Assembly (NCBI GenBank): GCA_028875575.1
Contig: JAPPDF010000049.1
Span: forward strand, 1-64,000
From: Acidobacteriota bacterium
GTDB taxonomy: Bacteria > Acidobacteriota > Terriglobia > Versatilivoradales > Versatilivoraceae
Direction of reading: 5' to 3'
DNA length: 64,000 nt
The notes below the pieces were generated by a model. The model worked only from the letters and a program-made list of their open reading frames with translations. It was not told where the DNA came from and did no database searches. Below, one piece after another: positions 25,788 to 34,909 of this stretch (positions are counted from its first letter, which is position 1; every line of letters starts with the position of its first letter). A program made the translations under genes and the position numbers.

Positions 25788-27805
25788 TGAATAGTGACCT
25801 TCACAACTTCAGTGCCATCAAAGGTAGAGTCGAAGACGGCAGTCTTGAACTCTTTACCCTTAAGGTACCGGCTCTCTTGCGGCCGATTGCCAATGGGTTC
25901 CTTATTATGGCGCACCAACAGGAATTCTGCCCCAACGTGGTCTTCGAGTACCTCTAGCACCTTTTGCGAACCCTGTGAACGAGACAGCAACAGAACGACC
26001 TGGCGAGCCATCTGCGGTATTTTTTTCGCAATCGTGGTTCGATACGCTTCATCTAGCTGACCAAATGGCGAGTCTAAGACCAGAGGTGCGATCGTTCCGG
26101 GTAATAGCCAGGAACAAGTAGCGTTCTGCCGAACTTTCGCAAACTTTACGAGGGCAGCAGTAAAGGCGATCCCTAAGAGTTGATTCTCGCCGCTCGATTT
26201 TGGAAGTTCCATTTCTTCGGAGTCGACCAGGCTGATAACGTAGTCATTTGTCATTTTCAGGGTCAGAACTTTATGGGCCGTATCCGCTAAGATCTCACTG
26301 ATCCATATGCGTAGCGCTTTTCTGGCTCTCTTTTCTTCATCCGCCATATCCGATTCCAAAGTGTCCTTGATGGACTCGCAGAGCTTGATGCGTTTGGCAT
26401 ATATGGCAGTCTGCTGATCTTGTTGGGCAAGCTCTTTAATTTTATTGTGAATTATCTTTTTTTCTGCTTCGGCATTGCGGATGTCGTTCCTTCGGAACCC
26501 AATCCGGCGATTGATAACTCGGAGTTCGCTGAGGAGCTCTGTGCGGCGTTTTTCACGCGACGCAATATCTTCTAAGTTTACTCCCTTGAGTTTCATACTA
26601 ATCTCGCCTAACCGTGACTCGATGAGACCGATATCCCGATTCGCTTCCGCCAATCTGGATTTTGCTCCGGTAAGGCGGTGCACCGCTTTCGCCCTTTCAG
26701 ATTTCAGGTTGCTTATGCGCGCACGGACCTTTGTAATCCGGTCGCGGACAACTTGATTTGCCGCCTTGTCCAAGAGACGGGCAACCCTTTGGGCGGCAGG
26801 GCTGCCAGGCTCTAGATGAGCCCCACAGATGCAGGTTTCTTCTTGCAATATATCCTTCACAAATTCTTCGTTGTACGGAGAGGGAATCCTGCCACGATGC
26901 TTCTTATCGTCGAGGAAGTCGAATGTCTCCTCAGTAATTTTCTTGGAGACGATGGCTCGGCCGTTCTCTCCTAACCACTTGTAAACTTCGTTTGCGGCCC
27001 CCCTTTGCCGCGCCTGGGTTCTTTTCAAACCCCCTTCTTCGTGGTCGCGGCTAAGTTGTAGTTCCTTAGCGGCACTTGAGTTTCGGAGCTTCTCCGCGAT
27101 GTCGTCTATCTGCATCTGTGTGGTTTGAAGCTGTTTTTCGGAGCGTTTGACCTCTTTCTCATACTCTTCAATCTTGATTGTCAGTTCGTCATCGCGGGAA
27201 TTTAGGGTGGCGGCGTTCGGAGTCTTTGCGGGTGTGGAAGGGATTTGTCTTCGAAACTGTCCCATGACAGCTCTGAGATCCGTGATGGCTGTTTCTATAA
27301 GGGAACATCCAAGAATGTCTCGCACCGCGTCCTTAATTGAGTCACGGTTGCCCTCACCCAGGAAAACTTCCGCGTGTTCCCCATCGAACAGAAAATGAGA
27401 AGCCATGTTTTGCGCAATAACAGTATTGATAAATACGTCGGGGGGTGAAATATTGATTCGGCTGCCTTGATCAATGCGACTTATGACAAAGGTACGGTTC
27501 AGATCTGCACCGAAGTATCGTTTTGCGCTGTAATCCTTGTCATTATGCTCAAACAGAACCTCAACCGAAGCAATCGTACGCCCCTCCTTTTCTGCGTCAT
27601 AGTTAAGTATGTCCTCCCTTTTCTCAAACCGCTCCGTCGTTTTACCGTAAAAGCACCACAAAAGCGCATTCAGTAATGTTGTTTTTCCTACGCCATTCTC
27701 GGCGTAAATAAGCGTTACGTTGCTGTCGGGGTCGGTGGAAAACTTGATGACATTCTCGCCAAAGAAGCAACGAAAGTTGGTGAGGCGAATTTCTTCAAGA
27801 ATCAT
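25784..27805 (-). CDS. DndD/SMC-like ATPase of the phosphorothioation effector module
   Basis: A 673-residue ABC/SMC-type ATPase. The start at 27805 (MILEEIRLTNFRCFFG) is preferred over 27838, because the RecF/SMC N-terminal strand begins there. Walker A is AENGVGKTT (35-43). A long coiled coil fills about 185-520, broken by a hook-like CICGAHLEPGS. The signature is SSGENQLLGIAF and Walker B is LVLDSPFGQLD. This is the DndD arrangement, proposed to nick or structure DNA. Here it lies after the sulfurtransferase genes and before the helicase, so it may instead be an effector subunit like those of SspFGH. It overlaps the stop of a 58-residue ORF upstream by 11 bases. Confidence 0.85.
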   Translation of the reverse strand: MILEEIRLTNFRCFFGENVIKFSTDPDSNVTLIYAENGVGKTTLLNALLWCFYGKTTERFEKREDILNYDAEKEGRTIASVEVLFEHNDKDYSAKRYFGADLNRTFVISRIDQGSRINISPPDVFINTVIAQNMASHFLFDGEHAEVFLGEGNRDSIKDAVRDILGCSLIETAITDLRAVMGQFRRQIPSTPAKTPNAATLNSRDDELTIKIEEYEKEVKRSEKQLQTTQMQIDDIAEKLRNSSAAKELQLSRDHEEGGLKRTQARQRGAANEVYKWLGENGRAIVSKKITEETFDFLDDKKHRGRIPSPYNEEFVKDILQEETCICGAHLEPGSPAAQRVARLLDKAANQVVRDRITKVRARISNLKSERAKAVHRLTGAKSRLAEANRDIGLIESRLGEISMKLKGVNLEDIASREKRRTELLSELRVINRRIGFRRNDIRNAEAEKKIIHNKIKELAQQDQQTAIYAKRIKLCESIKDTLESDMADEEKRARKALRIWISEILADTAHKVLTLKMTNDYVISLVDSEEMELPKSSGENQLLGIAFTAALVKFAKVRQNATCSWLLPGTIAPLVLDSPFGQLDEAYRTTIAKKIPQMARQVVLLLSRSQGSQKVLEVLEDHVGAEFLLVRHNKEPIGNRPQESRYLKGKEFKTAVFDSTFDGTEVVKVTIQ

Positions 27806-27971
27806 CTTCAGCGCCTTTCGCGTTGATATGGCGTTCAATCAGTTCGCGTAGTTTCCTTTGCCGTTCCGTCTTGACGTTCTTCTTTTCAAAGAAATAGTTC
27901 CTTTCGAGATCGATGATCTCCTTGAGCATCATCTCGTTCTCTCTTTTTGGCCCGTCATCGGAATAGGTCAT
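27795..27971 (-). CDS. Small charged protein overlapping the SMC-like gene
   Basis: Fifty-eight residues from ATG at 27971 (a TTG two codons earlier is also possible): MTYSDDGPKRENEMMLKEII, then a Lys/Glu-rich helix with RQRKLRELIERH. It is strongly helical and highly charged. Its stop overlaps the SMC-like gene start by 11 bases, the usual layout for coupled translation. Small proteins at this place occur in DNA-modification clusters (recollection, not verified). It may be a subunit bridging the ATPase. Confidence 0.6.
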   Translation of the reverse strand: MTYSDDGPKRENEMMLKEIIDLERNYFFEKKNVKTERQRKLRELIERHINAKGAEDDS

Positions 27972-27977
27972 TATCAA

Positions 27978-28154
27978 TCACCAGTCTCTACGCACCGTGC
28001 TCCTCTTAATGGCCACGTAATCATCGACGATCTCTAACGAATTTTTCAACAGTTCGAGGGGTGGCGTTGGAGAGAGTGTTGCGATGGCAGTAAAGTACAG
28101 TTTAGGAGTCCGGACGACACGGGAAGTACGTCTGAAAGAATGGCAATTCCTCAA
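27978..28154 (-). CDS. Short ORF or gene remnant between sspD and the effector module
   Basis: A 58-codon open frame from a weak TTG at 28154 that ends in TGA directly before the next small ORF. The second half (LELLKNSLEIVDDYVAIKRS then TVRRDW) looks protein-like. The first half is doubtful and there is no good start codon, so it may be the tail of a decayed gene or a leader peptide. The spacer 28155-28212 otherwise separates sspD from the effector genes. Confidence 0.35.
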   Translation of the reverse strand: MRNCHSFRRTSRVVRTPKLYFTAIATLSPTPPLELLKNSLEIVDDYVAIKRSTVRRDW

Positions 28155-28212
28155 TAATGGTTACACCCTTGAAAAGTCTGTACCGGAGTCGGTGCTTATT
28201 TGTCGGTGGAAC

Positions 28213-29055
28213 TTACTTGTGACATGCGAGGCACACTTTAGCCTTTCCATAAAGGTCGTCAATATCAATCGGCTCAGCATCAGGGCGCAGCGGGTTGATC
28301 TGACGCTTGCCGCGCATTCGCTGTAGCCGGCGCAGGTGCTCTTTCTTGATCGCCGCCACGCGCTTGGGTTTAGCTAGATCGTCGAGCGACTCGCCTTGGC
28401 TCCAGGTGAATGGCGAGCCATGATCAATAGCGTTCTTTTCGTAGCGCTTGGCTTCCTCGAAGAAGTCCGGATGTCGCTCCATTAGCCTCACCCACTCGAT
28501 CTTCTGCTGAAAGAAGCAGAATGTACAACCGCTACGGGTCCGCCACACGTAGTATTCGGGGAGGCCTAGCCCAGCCCCGTCGAGAATCTCCATCACGCCG
28601 GCCTTGTCGATACCGGCAGCCTTGAGTGGCAGCTGGACTGTGAGGCCCTCATGCTTGGATGTGTAGCCTTCACGGTATTCCTCGTCGGCGCGGATAGCGA
28701 CGTAGCTAAATACTCTTGTCCCATTCTCGAGCGCCGGCCTGATCCACTGCTCGAAAGGCCGTAGCTTCAACTGCCGCGTACACCAGCGCGTCTGCGGCGA
28801 TGGCAGGAAGTTGTTGTACTGCTTGAGCCAGAAATCGAAGTCCCGATCCGGGTTTAGCCGCAAAATGGGCTTCCCCAAAAATCCTTCGAGCTTTACCAAA
28901 AACTCGTAGACTTCCGGCAGTTCCTTGCCCGTATCGGTGAAGAAATAGTCGATATCAAGTTCAGGATGGTTCTGGCGCATATGAACGGCCAGCGCCGCGC
29001 TGTCACGGCCACCCGATAGACCTAGTACATGCCATTCCGTTTTGCCACACTTCAC
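28213..29055 (-). CDS. sspD: PP-loop Fe-S sulfurtransferase, SspD-like (PAPS reductase family)
   Basis: A 280-residue ATP-pyrophosphatase. The PP-loop is LGLSGGRDSAALAV (SGGRDS 14-19). YFFTDTGKELPEVYEFL is the adenylate-binding helix. Cysteines at 92 (TRWCTRQLK), 177 and 180 (RSGCTFCFF) and 275 and 278 (CLACHK) can ligate an Fe-S cluster. It activates DNA backbone phosphate with ATP and inserts sulfur delivered by the desulfurase (family knowledge for DndC/SspD). DndC is usually much longer, near 500 residues, so this fits SspD better. It starts at GTG overlapping the ATPase stop (GTGA). An in-frame stretch after its stop is open for 36 codons, probably without meaning. Confidence 0.85.
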   Translation of the reverse strand: MKCGKTEWHVLGLSGGRDSAALAVHMRQNHPELDIDYFFTDTGKELPEVYEFLVKLEGFLGKPILRLNPDRDFDFWLKQYNNFLPSPQTRWCTRQLKLRPFEQWIRPALENGTRVFSYVAIRADEEYREGYTSKHEGLTVQLPLKAAGIDKAGVMEILDGAGLGLPEYYVWRTRSGCTFCFFQQKIEWVRLMERHPDFFEEAKRYEKNAIDHGSPFTWSQGESLDDLAKPKRVAAIKKEHLRRLQRMRGKRQINPLRPDAEPIDIDDLYGKAKVCLACHK

Positions 29056-32000
29056 GAGATATCGCGTCTCCTCTTCAAGGTAGCCGTCGGCTCCGCCTCA
29101 CCAGGGGCTTCCAAATGCCGGGCGCTCAATTCGGCTAGGGCAGCCAAAATAATGTTGCGCCTCGATTCACCGCTTTCTCGGAGCATGTTGTCCATGCGCT
29201 CGATCAGCGATCTCACCTTTGATCGATCCAAATCGGCGATGGCGAACTCGTCATGGATCGGCGTCGAACGTCCTTCGATGCCGACAACGACCGCTATGGC
29301 GTGCCTCTTGTCCCGGCGACCCTTGACGTGGGCGAAGGCCTCCGCGTGTATGAAGCGCTGGGCCAGTTCAGCGAGTTCGACCGCCGCACGATCGATATCC
29401 GGATCGACCCAGTTCCGAGGGGGCTTGTTGACGGCCATGCCTGCAAGGCTCTCCATGTCCTCGTCTTGTCCCTCGAACCGCGCGAGGCGAACGATGAAAG
29501 CCTGTAAGCGATGGTCGCCGCCAAGCCCACGAATGTTCTCGGCCCGGTCGCGCAGCTCTGCCAGCATAGACGATGAGGCATTCGGCACTTGCAACTCCGC
29601 AAGCAGGAGTTCCCGCATTCGGTTGAGCATTGCCGGGTAGGCCTGCCGCAATTCCCCCAAGCCCTTGCTAACCTGGCTTGCAATTCGCTGCATCGATTCG
29701 TGTTCGCCTGTGGCTGTTGCGTCGTTCAGCACCCTAGGTATGTCGTCGAAGATTAACCTGTTCGGATCGTTGGCCTGCTTGAACAGTTGCCGGACGCGCT
29801 TGGCATTGCGCGAGAGGCGCTGCGTACGGTTGACCCACGGAGGCAGTCGGTCATGGATCGCCACGAGTCCCCGGGCCACGTCGAGGGGCTCAAGGTGGCT
29901 TAGCTCGTTCTCCTCATCGAGGTGGCGCACCACGTCGGCCAACTCGGATAAGAGCAGTCGGGAAACCTCGGTGAGATCCATCCATCGCAACTGGACGTCT
30001 TTGGGGTCTTTGGCAAGATAGTCGATATCCAAATCTGACAGGCGGGCTTGGAAGACGCCCTGCCGATAGAAACCCAGTTTCTTGCGCTCCGACAGGAGGA
30101 ACGCAACCGCCAGCACTGGCAACAAGCCGTCCTTGATGCCAAGCGGTGCCCGGCGCCAGACATCGTAGATTTCAGCCACCGGCACTGCCCTGTGTGCGTT
30201 GGCCTTCAATAGATCTTCGGCTGCGCGCCATGTTGGCCCCAGATTGTGGGCATCTTGTGCATTCGGCTCGGGGACCACGAAACGCCACCCGTCCACCGTT
30301 TCGCGGTACAACCCGGGAGCCTCCAGCAAAGAGGCGAACAGGCCGCCTTCGGCGGGAAATCCCTTGATGCCAAGCCGAGCCTTCCCTTCGTCGAGCACCA
30401 TCCGTCGCAGGAGGATATTTTGAGCGGCAACGGCGTTACTCGATGGCTTCATGCGACCTAGAAGCTCATTGTGCAGCCGTGGTGCACTATCGAACCGGGC
30501 GTCGGAAAGGTCGGAGGCAAGGCTGTTAAGATCAGAGTGTACCAGCGGCTTGGCCGTGGCATGCTTGCGATACCACGACGCGCTGTCGAATGCGCGGGCC
30601 AACTCGCTTTCCAACTGCCCCTGCGCGGCCGCAATGCGAGCGAGGACTTCGGTTCGTGCAACTCTGTCGCCTTGCAAGTCGGCAGTCTCGTCGCGCACAC
30701 GCTCCAATGCCGACAACTCCGCCGCCACGTCGGGAATGCTCCCTGTGCTTTGCGACAGACCCACAACGATATCCCATTCGCTAGACATGCACGCGGCTAC
30801 TCGGCAAGCCTTCTCCGCCGCCTCTCCCGTCTCGCCCTTTGTCGGGATCACTAGAAAGAAAATCCCAATCTCGCCATGGCGCGGTGTATAGCGAGAGGCG
30901 AGTTTTTCGATCTCCGCCAAGGGAACGATTCCGACATCAAACCAGCGAAAAGCCCCCGTCTCATGATAGTGGCGCTTCGCCACTAAGGGCTGTGGCCTAG
31001 CTGTCGCGCCCATCAGGCTAAACTCCGTCTCTCTCACGCCAACCGATACCTGCTCCAGCGCGTGTTCGATGTCGAAGTCGCTTCCTTCGAAGACCGCATA
31101 GGCCCCTGCGAATTTCCGAAAGACGATCAGCGACCAACTCTGCAGATCGTCCAATGCAGCGACGAGATCCTTGGGACCGTCCGAGGGCAGCGCGAGCATC
31201 AGCAGATCAGGACTCGCCACGAGTCCAGAACGATTCTTAAGGAGATCCACCATCGCGATTACCTTGAGTAATCGCAGATGCAAATCCTCGCCCCCCATGG
31301 CCTCGCACCGTCCAAAAGCATCCATGGCCAACGCCCAACGGTGACCGTCGGGTGAAGCTAATATGGCAGGTTCAAGGTTGATGCGCAGATAATCCCACAA
31401 CCGATCAGGGCCGTAGAGATCAGAGTCGTTCGCGCTACGCAAGAAATCCTGAAACCCGCCCGGCTCGGCCGAATTGAGAAAACCGAAAATGCTACGTTGG
31501 TTCTGGCCGAAGCGCTGTCGCGACAGCGGGCCGAGTAGACATGCAACGACCGGGTGCAGCGGCCAGCAATTTTCGAGCATCTCGGCGAGATGCGGGGACG
31601 TTTGTTTTTGCGCGAGCCGAGCCACACCTTTAGCCAACGAACCTGGAGGGCTAGACCGATGGTCGCTCTCGATCGCCCGGCCGAGAAGATCGATCTGCTC
31701 GTCCCCAACGGTATTGACGGCGAGGTCCACGAACCGGCCTTGAATTTTGGACCACTCGTCGCGCATGTGCCGCGACAAGCGGTGAGCGTATTCCTCGAAC
31801 GCCTGATGAAGGATGCCGACAACAAGCAGCCGCCCACCACTGCGCGAGGCGAGTTCGGCTAACTGCTGAAACAGATGGATATCGGACCCGTCCTGCACCG
31901 CAGCTTCCAGAAACTTACCCATTTCGTCGACTAACACCGCTAGGCCTCCGCCGGTCCGGGGATTGCGCGCCGCAATCTCTTCGAGCGTGTCGAGGACACG

Positions 32001-32444
32001 CTTCTCCGTCCATGACCTCGGCCTACTGTCGGACAACAAACCCGCAGCTTCGATCGCCTTGCCAATCACCTGCACGGGACAGTCTCGTCGGCCCGCCACT
32101 GGAAGAATCCTCCAGCCCCGCGTCCGGGGCGGCAGTGCCTCCGCAAGCAGCGCCGATGTGCGCCGACCCAGAATCGATGCCGAATGGTGCCGACGTGCCT
32201 TGCTCCCGTTAAGAGCCGCGCTAAGGGCGACGGCAAGACTTGACTTTCCGCTGCCATAAGGCCCCGTCCAGGTAAATGCACCCTGGCCGCTTTCAGACAC
32301 ATAACGTGCCATGGTCTCAAGAACCTCGGCGGAAGATGCCGGACAAACAAACCCTTCAAGTGCAGCCGGGTTCCCGACATCGGTATCGATGCGGATGGCG
32401 CGCTGATAGCGCCGAGACACGTGAATCCGATCGGCAAGCGCCAT
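29052..32444 (-). CDS. sspC: Large P-loop ATPase of the phosphorothioation complex, SspC-like
   Basis: An 1130-residue protein. Walker A GPYGSGKSS (61-69) and Walker B LAVLVDEMGKF (168-178) lie in an N-terminal AAA-like domain; the remaining 900 residues are helical, with no other recognised domain. The position between DUF4007 and sulfurtransferase genes is that of SspC, the ATPase essential for single-strand phosphorothioate modification (family knowledge). It overlaps sspB by TAATG and sspD by GTGA, so the three are translated as one coupled operon. GC content is close to the host level, unlike the downstream effector genes. BREX PglY/BrxC ATPases are alternatives, but no other BREX gene is present. 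Confidence 0.82.
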   Translation of the reverse strand: MALADRIHVSRRYQRAIRIDTDVGNPAALEGFVCPASSAEVLETMARYVSESGQGAFTWTGPYGSGKSSLAVALSAALNGSKARRHHSASILGRRTSALLAEALPPRTRGWRILPVAGRRDCPVQVIGKAIEAAGLLSDSRPRSWTEKRVLDTLEEIAARNPRTGGGLAVLVDEMGKFLEAAVQDGSDIHLFQQLAELASRSGGRLLVVGILHQAFEEYAHRLSRHMRDEWSKIQGRFVDLAVNTVGDEQIDLLGRAIESDHRSSPPGSLAKGVARLAQKQTSPHLAEMLENCWPLHPVVACLLGPLSRQRFGQNQRSIFGFLNSAEPGGFQDFLRSANDSDLYGPDRLWDYLRINLEPAILASPDGHRWALAMDAFGRCEAMGGEDLHLRLLKVIAMVDLLKNRSGLVASPDLLMLALPSDGPKDLVAALDDLQSWSLIVFRKFAGAYAVFEGSDFDIEHALEQVSVGVRETEFSLMGATARPQPLVAKRHYHETGAFRWFDVGIVPLAEIEKLASRYTPRHGEIGIFFLVIPTKGETGEAAEKACRVAACMSSEWDIVVGLSQSTGSIPDVAAELSALERVRDETADLQGDRVARTEVLARIAAAQGQLESELARAFDSASWYRKHATAKPLVHSDLNSLASDLSDARFDSAPRLHNELLGRMKPSSNAVAAQNILLRRMVLDEGKARLGIKGFPAEGGLFASLLEAPGLYRETVDGWRFVVPEPNAQDAHNLGPTWRAAEDLLKANAHRAVPVAEIYDVWRRAPLGIKDGLLPVLAVAFLLSERKKLGFYRQGVFQARLSDLDIDYLAKDPKDVQLRWMDLTEVSRLLLSELADVVRHLDEENELSHLEPLDVARGLVAIHDRLPPWVNRTQRLSRNAKRVRQLFKQANDPNRLIFDDIPRVLNDATATGEHESMQRIASQVSKGLGELRQAYPAMLNRMRELLLAELQVPNASSSMLAELRDRAENIRGLGGDHRLQAFIVRLARFEGQDEDMESLAGMAVNKPPRNWVDPDIDRAAVELAELAQRFIHAEAFAHVKGRRDKRHAIAVVVGIEGRSTPIHDEFAIADLDRSKVRSLIERMDNMLRESGESRRNIILAALAELSARHLEAPGEAEPTATLKRRRDIS

Positions 32445-33391
32445 TACGCAACATCCTTTCTGTTTCGCGAGTAGTCCGTTTCAATGAATCGGAGCGCTTC
32501 CTCGTTACTAACGTCACGCTCGCGAATCAGCTGTTTCAACCCGGCGGTTTCCGACCATCGGTAGGCTCCGAGGCTGGCCCCATCGATTTCGAAAAGACGA
32601 TTGGCCAAGGCATTTTCGTCCAGCAAAAACACCCGACCCGGTGATCCAGGTTCGTGGGCAAGAGCTTCAAAGGAAAGAGTTCGTGCGGTGGAATAGCGAG
32701 ACCAGAAGTGCTCCACCGCATAGCAAAACACCCCGGCGCCGAGCGTGGGTTTGCGTCCCCTGACGAAACGAAAGCCATCCCGCCGTCCGACCGGCCGGAT
32801 CAATCCAAGCTCGGTCAAAGGCGACTCCAAAGCATCTTCGTAGCTTGCTTTTCCTGAGGATGGCTGAGACACGTATGTGCGCACGAAACACGCAACGTCA
32901 CTCTTGATTGTAGACGTGGAAACCCGGGCCCAACCGCGATCCTTCGCAAGTTTCTCAAGTCCCTTGACCAGTATGTCGCGTTCGAATGAAACCGCCGGGT
33001 AATGGTTGAATGCCCAGAACCAAGTGGTCTTGCGAGGGTCGCTACAGAGTTGCCAATGAACGAGCCACGCGGTGGCGGGGTCTTCCATGTATGGGTCAAG
33101 CCCACCGCTGCCGAACACCCACGATCCCAACTGAGTGGTTGTGGCCCGTCCCGCTTTGTCTTCGATCACCCCGGCCGACACTGCCCAATGACGCATGGAT
33201 GCGACCATGTTCTTGCCGACGCCAAACCGCGCGATCGCGTCATCGCACAAGAAAACCGACCTGCCAAATTGGGAATCTTCGGTATCCGAGACGGCGTCGA
33301 ATGCCTTCTTGAGCCATCCGTAACGCAACGGAAAGGTCTCATGGCCAGATAGCTTGGGCTGATAGTTGTTTTCGTAGAGGCGCCCCCGCAT
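32444..33391 (-). CDS. sspB: DUF4007 protein, SspB-like
   Basis: A 315-residue protein. The N-terminus (QPKLSGHETFPLRYGWLKKA) is the DUF4007 hallmark, followed by IARFGVGKNMVASMRHW, a winged-helix-like segment. FVRTYVSQPS and a C-terminal helical part follow. DUF4007 proteins in Ssp loci are the nicking subunit that opens one strand for sulfur insertion (family knowledge). First gene of the leftward operon, separated by 68 bp from the divergent desulfurase gene; its stop overlaps the sspC start as TAATG. This divergent A / BCD arrangement is the recognised architecture of Ssp loci. Confidence 0.85.
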   Translation of the reverse strand: MRGRLYENNYQPKLSGHETFPLRYGWLKKAFDAVSDTEDSQFGRSVFLCDDAIARFGVGKNMVASMRHWAVSAGVIEDKAGRATTTQLGSWVFGSGGLDPYMEDPATAWLVHWQLCSDPRKTTWFWAFNHYPAVSFERDILVKGLEKLAKDRGWARVSTSTIKSDVACFVRTYVSQPSSGKASYEDALESPLTELGLIRPVGRRDGFRFVRGRKPTLGAGVFCYAVEHFWSRYSTARTLSFEALAHEPGSPGRVFLLDENALANRLFEIDGASLGAYRWSETAGLKQLIRERDVSNEEALRFIETDYSRNRKDVA

Positions 33392-33459
33392 CGTTCTTTC
33401 CTCGCCCTGCAGGTATCATACAGATCGACATTACTAGCTCTCCGCATTATCGTCAACGT
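33392..33459. promoter_or_regulatory. Divergent promoter region between sspB and sspA
   Basis: Sixty-eight bases must hold the start signals of both transcription units. It is richer in A+T than the coding flanks, with TATCAT and CATTAT as -10-like words; no operator palindrome is obvious. Shared regulation of both arms is expected from the geometry. Confidence 0.5.
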
Positions 33460-34674
33460 ATGATGAGTCATAAGCTCTTGCCCAGTCTCGGAATGCACGG
33501 TGCACCCACCATCTACGCGGACTATCAGGCGACCACGCCCGTCGATCCTCGCGTCGTGAAAACAATGGCTCCCTTTTGGGGCGAATCGTTCGGTAATCCT
33601 CATTCAAACGATCACATTATCGGCTGGCAGGCAAATAAGGCGGTTTACGAAGCGGCATCATCGATCGCAGCCATGATCGGCGCCGATGTCGATGAAATCA
33701 TTTTTACATCCGGGGCCACCGAAGCCAATAACCTAGCCCTGCTCGGCTTGGCACGGCGCGCACCGACCGACCGGCGGCAAATCCTGGTGAGCGCAACCGA
33801 GCACAAGTGCGTTCTGGCCGCCGCCAGAGCGCTTTCCGAGCGTGAAGGATTCACGGTAGAGACGATTCCAGTGAACTGTGAAGGTCTCGTCGATCTGAAC
33901 GTGTTGGAAAGACGCTTGACTGGAAGTGTTCTAGCCGTTTCCGTAATGGCGGTGAACAACGAAATCGGAGCGATTCAGGACATTCCGCGGATCGCTGAGA
34001 TTCTCGCGCCCCACGACGTTCCGCTGCATTGCGATGCGGCGCAGGCTCCATGCGCCATTGACGTAAGTGATTTGGCTGTCCATGCACAACTAGTCAGCCT
34101 CTCGGGACACAAGATGTACGGACCGCAGGGCATCGGAACACTGTACATCCGCCGTGATCTCCAAGAACGACTCGAGCCCTTGATCTACGGCGGTGGACAG
34201 CAGGAAGGCCTGCGTTCCGGCACCACACCGGTACCGCTTTGCGTTGGCATGGGAGCCGCCGCCGAGATCATCGCTGCCACCGAAGCCATCGAGGAACGCA
34301 AACGGGTAGCTTGTCAGCGAGATCTGTTTGTCCGGCTCCTGAAACGTGGACATGCTTTCGTAACCATCAACGGCGCCGTCGGTGATCGCCGTCATCCGGG
34401 CAATGCGAATATCGGGTTTGACGGCTTCCGCGCGCAGGATATTCTAGGTGCGTTGCAACCGCAGCTCGCCGCTTCCACCGGTGCCGCTTGCGCGTCCGGC
34501 ATCCCCGAGCCATCCCACGTGCTTCGCGCCTTGGGTCTCACTGAGGCACAGAGTGATGCGTCAATCCGCTTCAGCTTTGGCCGTTTCACTACCGATGACG
34601 AGATCGAAAAGGCTGGTCACTTAGTTCTCGATGCTTTGAATTCGCTCTCTTGCGAACCGACGAAGAAATTATGA
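33460..34674 (+). CDS. sspA: Cysteine desulfurase, SspA/DndA-like
   Basis: A 404-residue PLP-dependent fold-type I enzyme. YADYQATTPVDPRV (19-32), FTSGATEANNLAL, SATEHK (His115), the Asp/Gln pair in CDAAQAP, SGHKMYGPQG (Lys218 holds PLP) and the mobile-loop cysteine in STGAACASG (Cys344) are all intact. It provides persulfide sulfur for DNA backbone modification. Met12 at 33493 is an alternative start nearer the conserved core. The divergent position next to sspB, with no other iron-sulfur-assembly gene nearby, assigns it to the phosphorothioation locus and not to housekeeping IscS/NifS. Confidence 0.88.
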   Translation: MMSHKLLPSLGMHGAPTIYADYQATTPVDPRVVKTMAPFWGESFGNPHSNDHIIGWQANKAVYEAASSIAAMIGADVDEIIFTSGATEANNLALLGLARRAPTDRRQILVSATEHKCVLAAARALSEREGFTVETIPVNCEGLVDLNVLERRLTGSVLAVSVMAVNNEIGAIQDIPRIAEILAPHDVPLHCDAAQAPCAIDVSDLAVHAQLVSLSGHKMYGPQGIGTLYIRRDLQERLEPLIYGGGQQEGLRSGTTPVPLCVGMGAAAEIIAATEAIEERKRVACQRDLFVRLLKRGHAFVTINGAVGDRRHPGNANIGFDGFRAQDILGALQPQLAASTGAACASGIPEPSHVLRALGLTEAQSDASIRFSFGRFTTDDEIEKAGHLVLDALNSLSCEPTKKL

Positions 34675-34909
34675 CGAGGCTCGCGACTCAAGCATGGAAA
34701 CTACGAATTCACATCGAAATGGATCCGCGCGGATGCGGCAGTCCGTAATCTTGCCCGAAAAAGGCGGACGACAAGCAATCCCGCAGCCACGAAAAAGTCT
34801 CTGCCGGAGCCGGAGCGATCGACCATTTCCGCCTCGCGGGGTCAAGGACGTGGCGTCTCAAAGGTGGGCCATTTACACAAAAGGGGTGGCCCACTTAAAT
34901 GGCTCATTG

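Noticed and set aside
28105-28215. Read-through extension of sspD after its TAA
   Set aside because: Thirty-six open codons follow in frame, but the family C-terminus is already complete (CLACHK) and the extension has no recognisable pattern.
28084-28326. An 80-residue + strand ORF antisense to the sspD end
   Set aside because: It runs opposite a well-supported gene and lacks a ribosome-binding site and homology signals.
23145-33391. BREX or DISARM assignment of the island
   Set aside because: A large ATPase is present, but no PglX methyltransferase, BrxA/B, PglZ or DrmA/B. DUF4007, PP-loop Fe-S and desulfurase proteins instead fit phosphorothioation.
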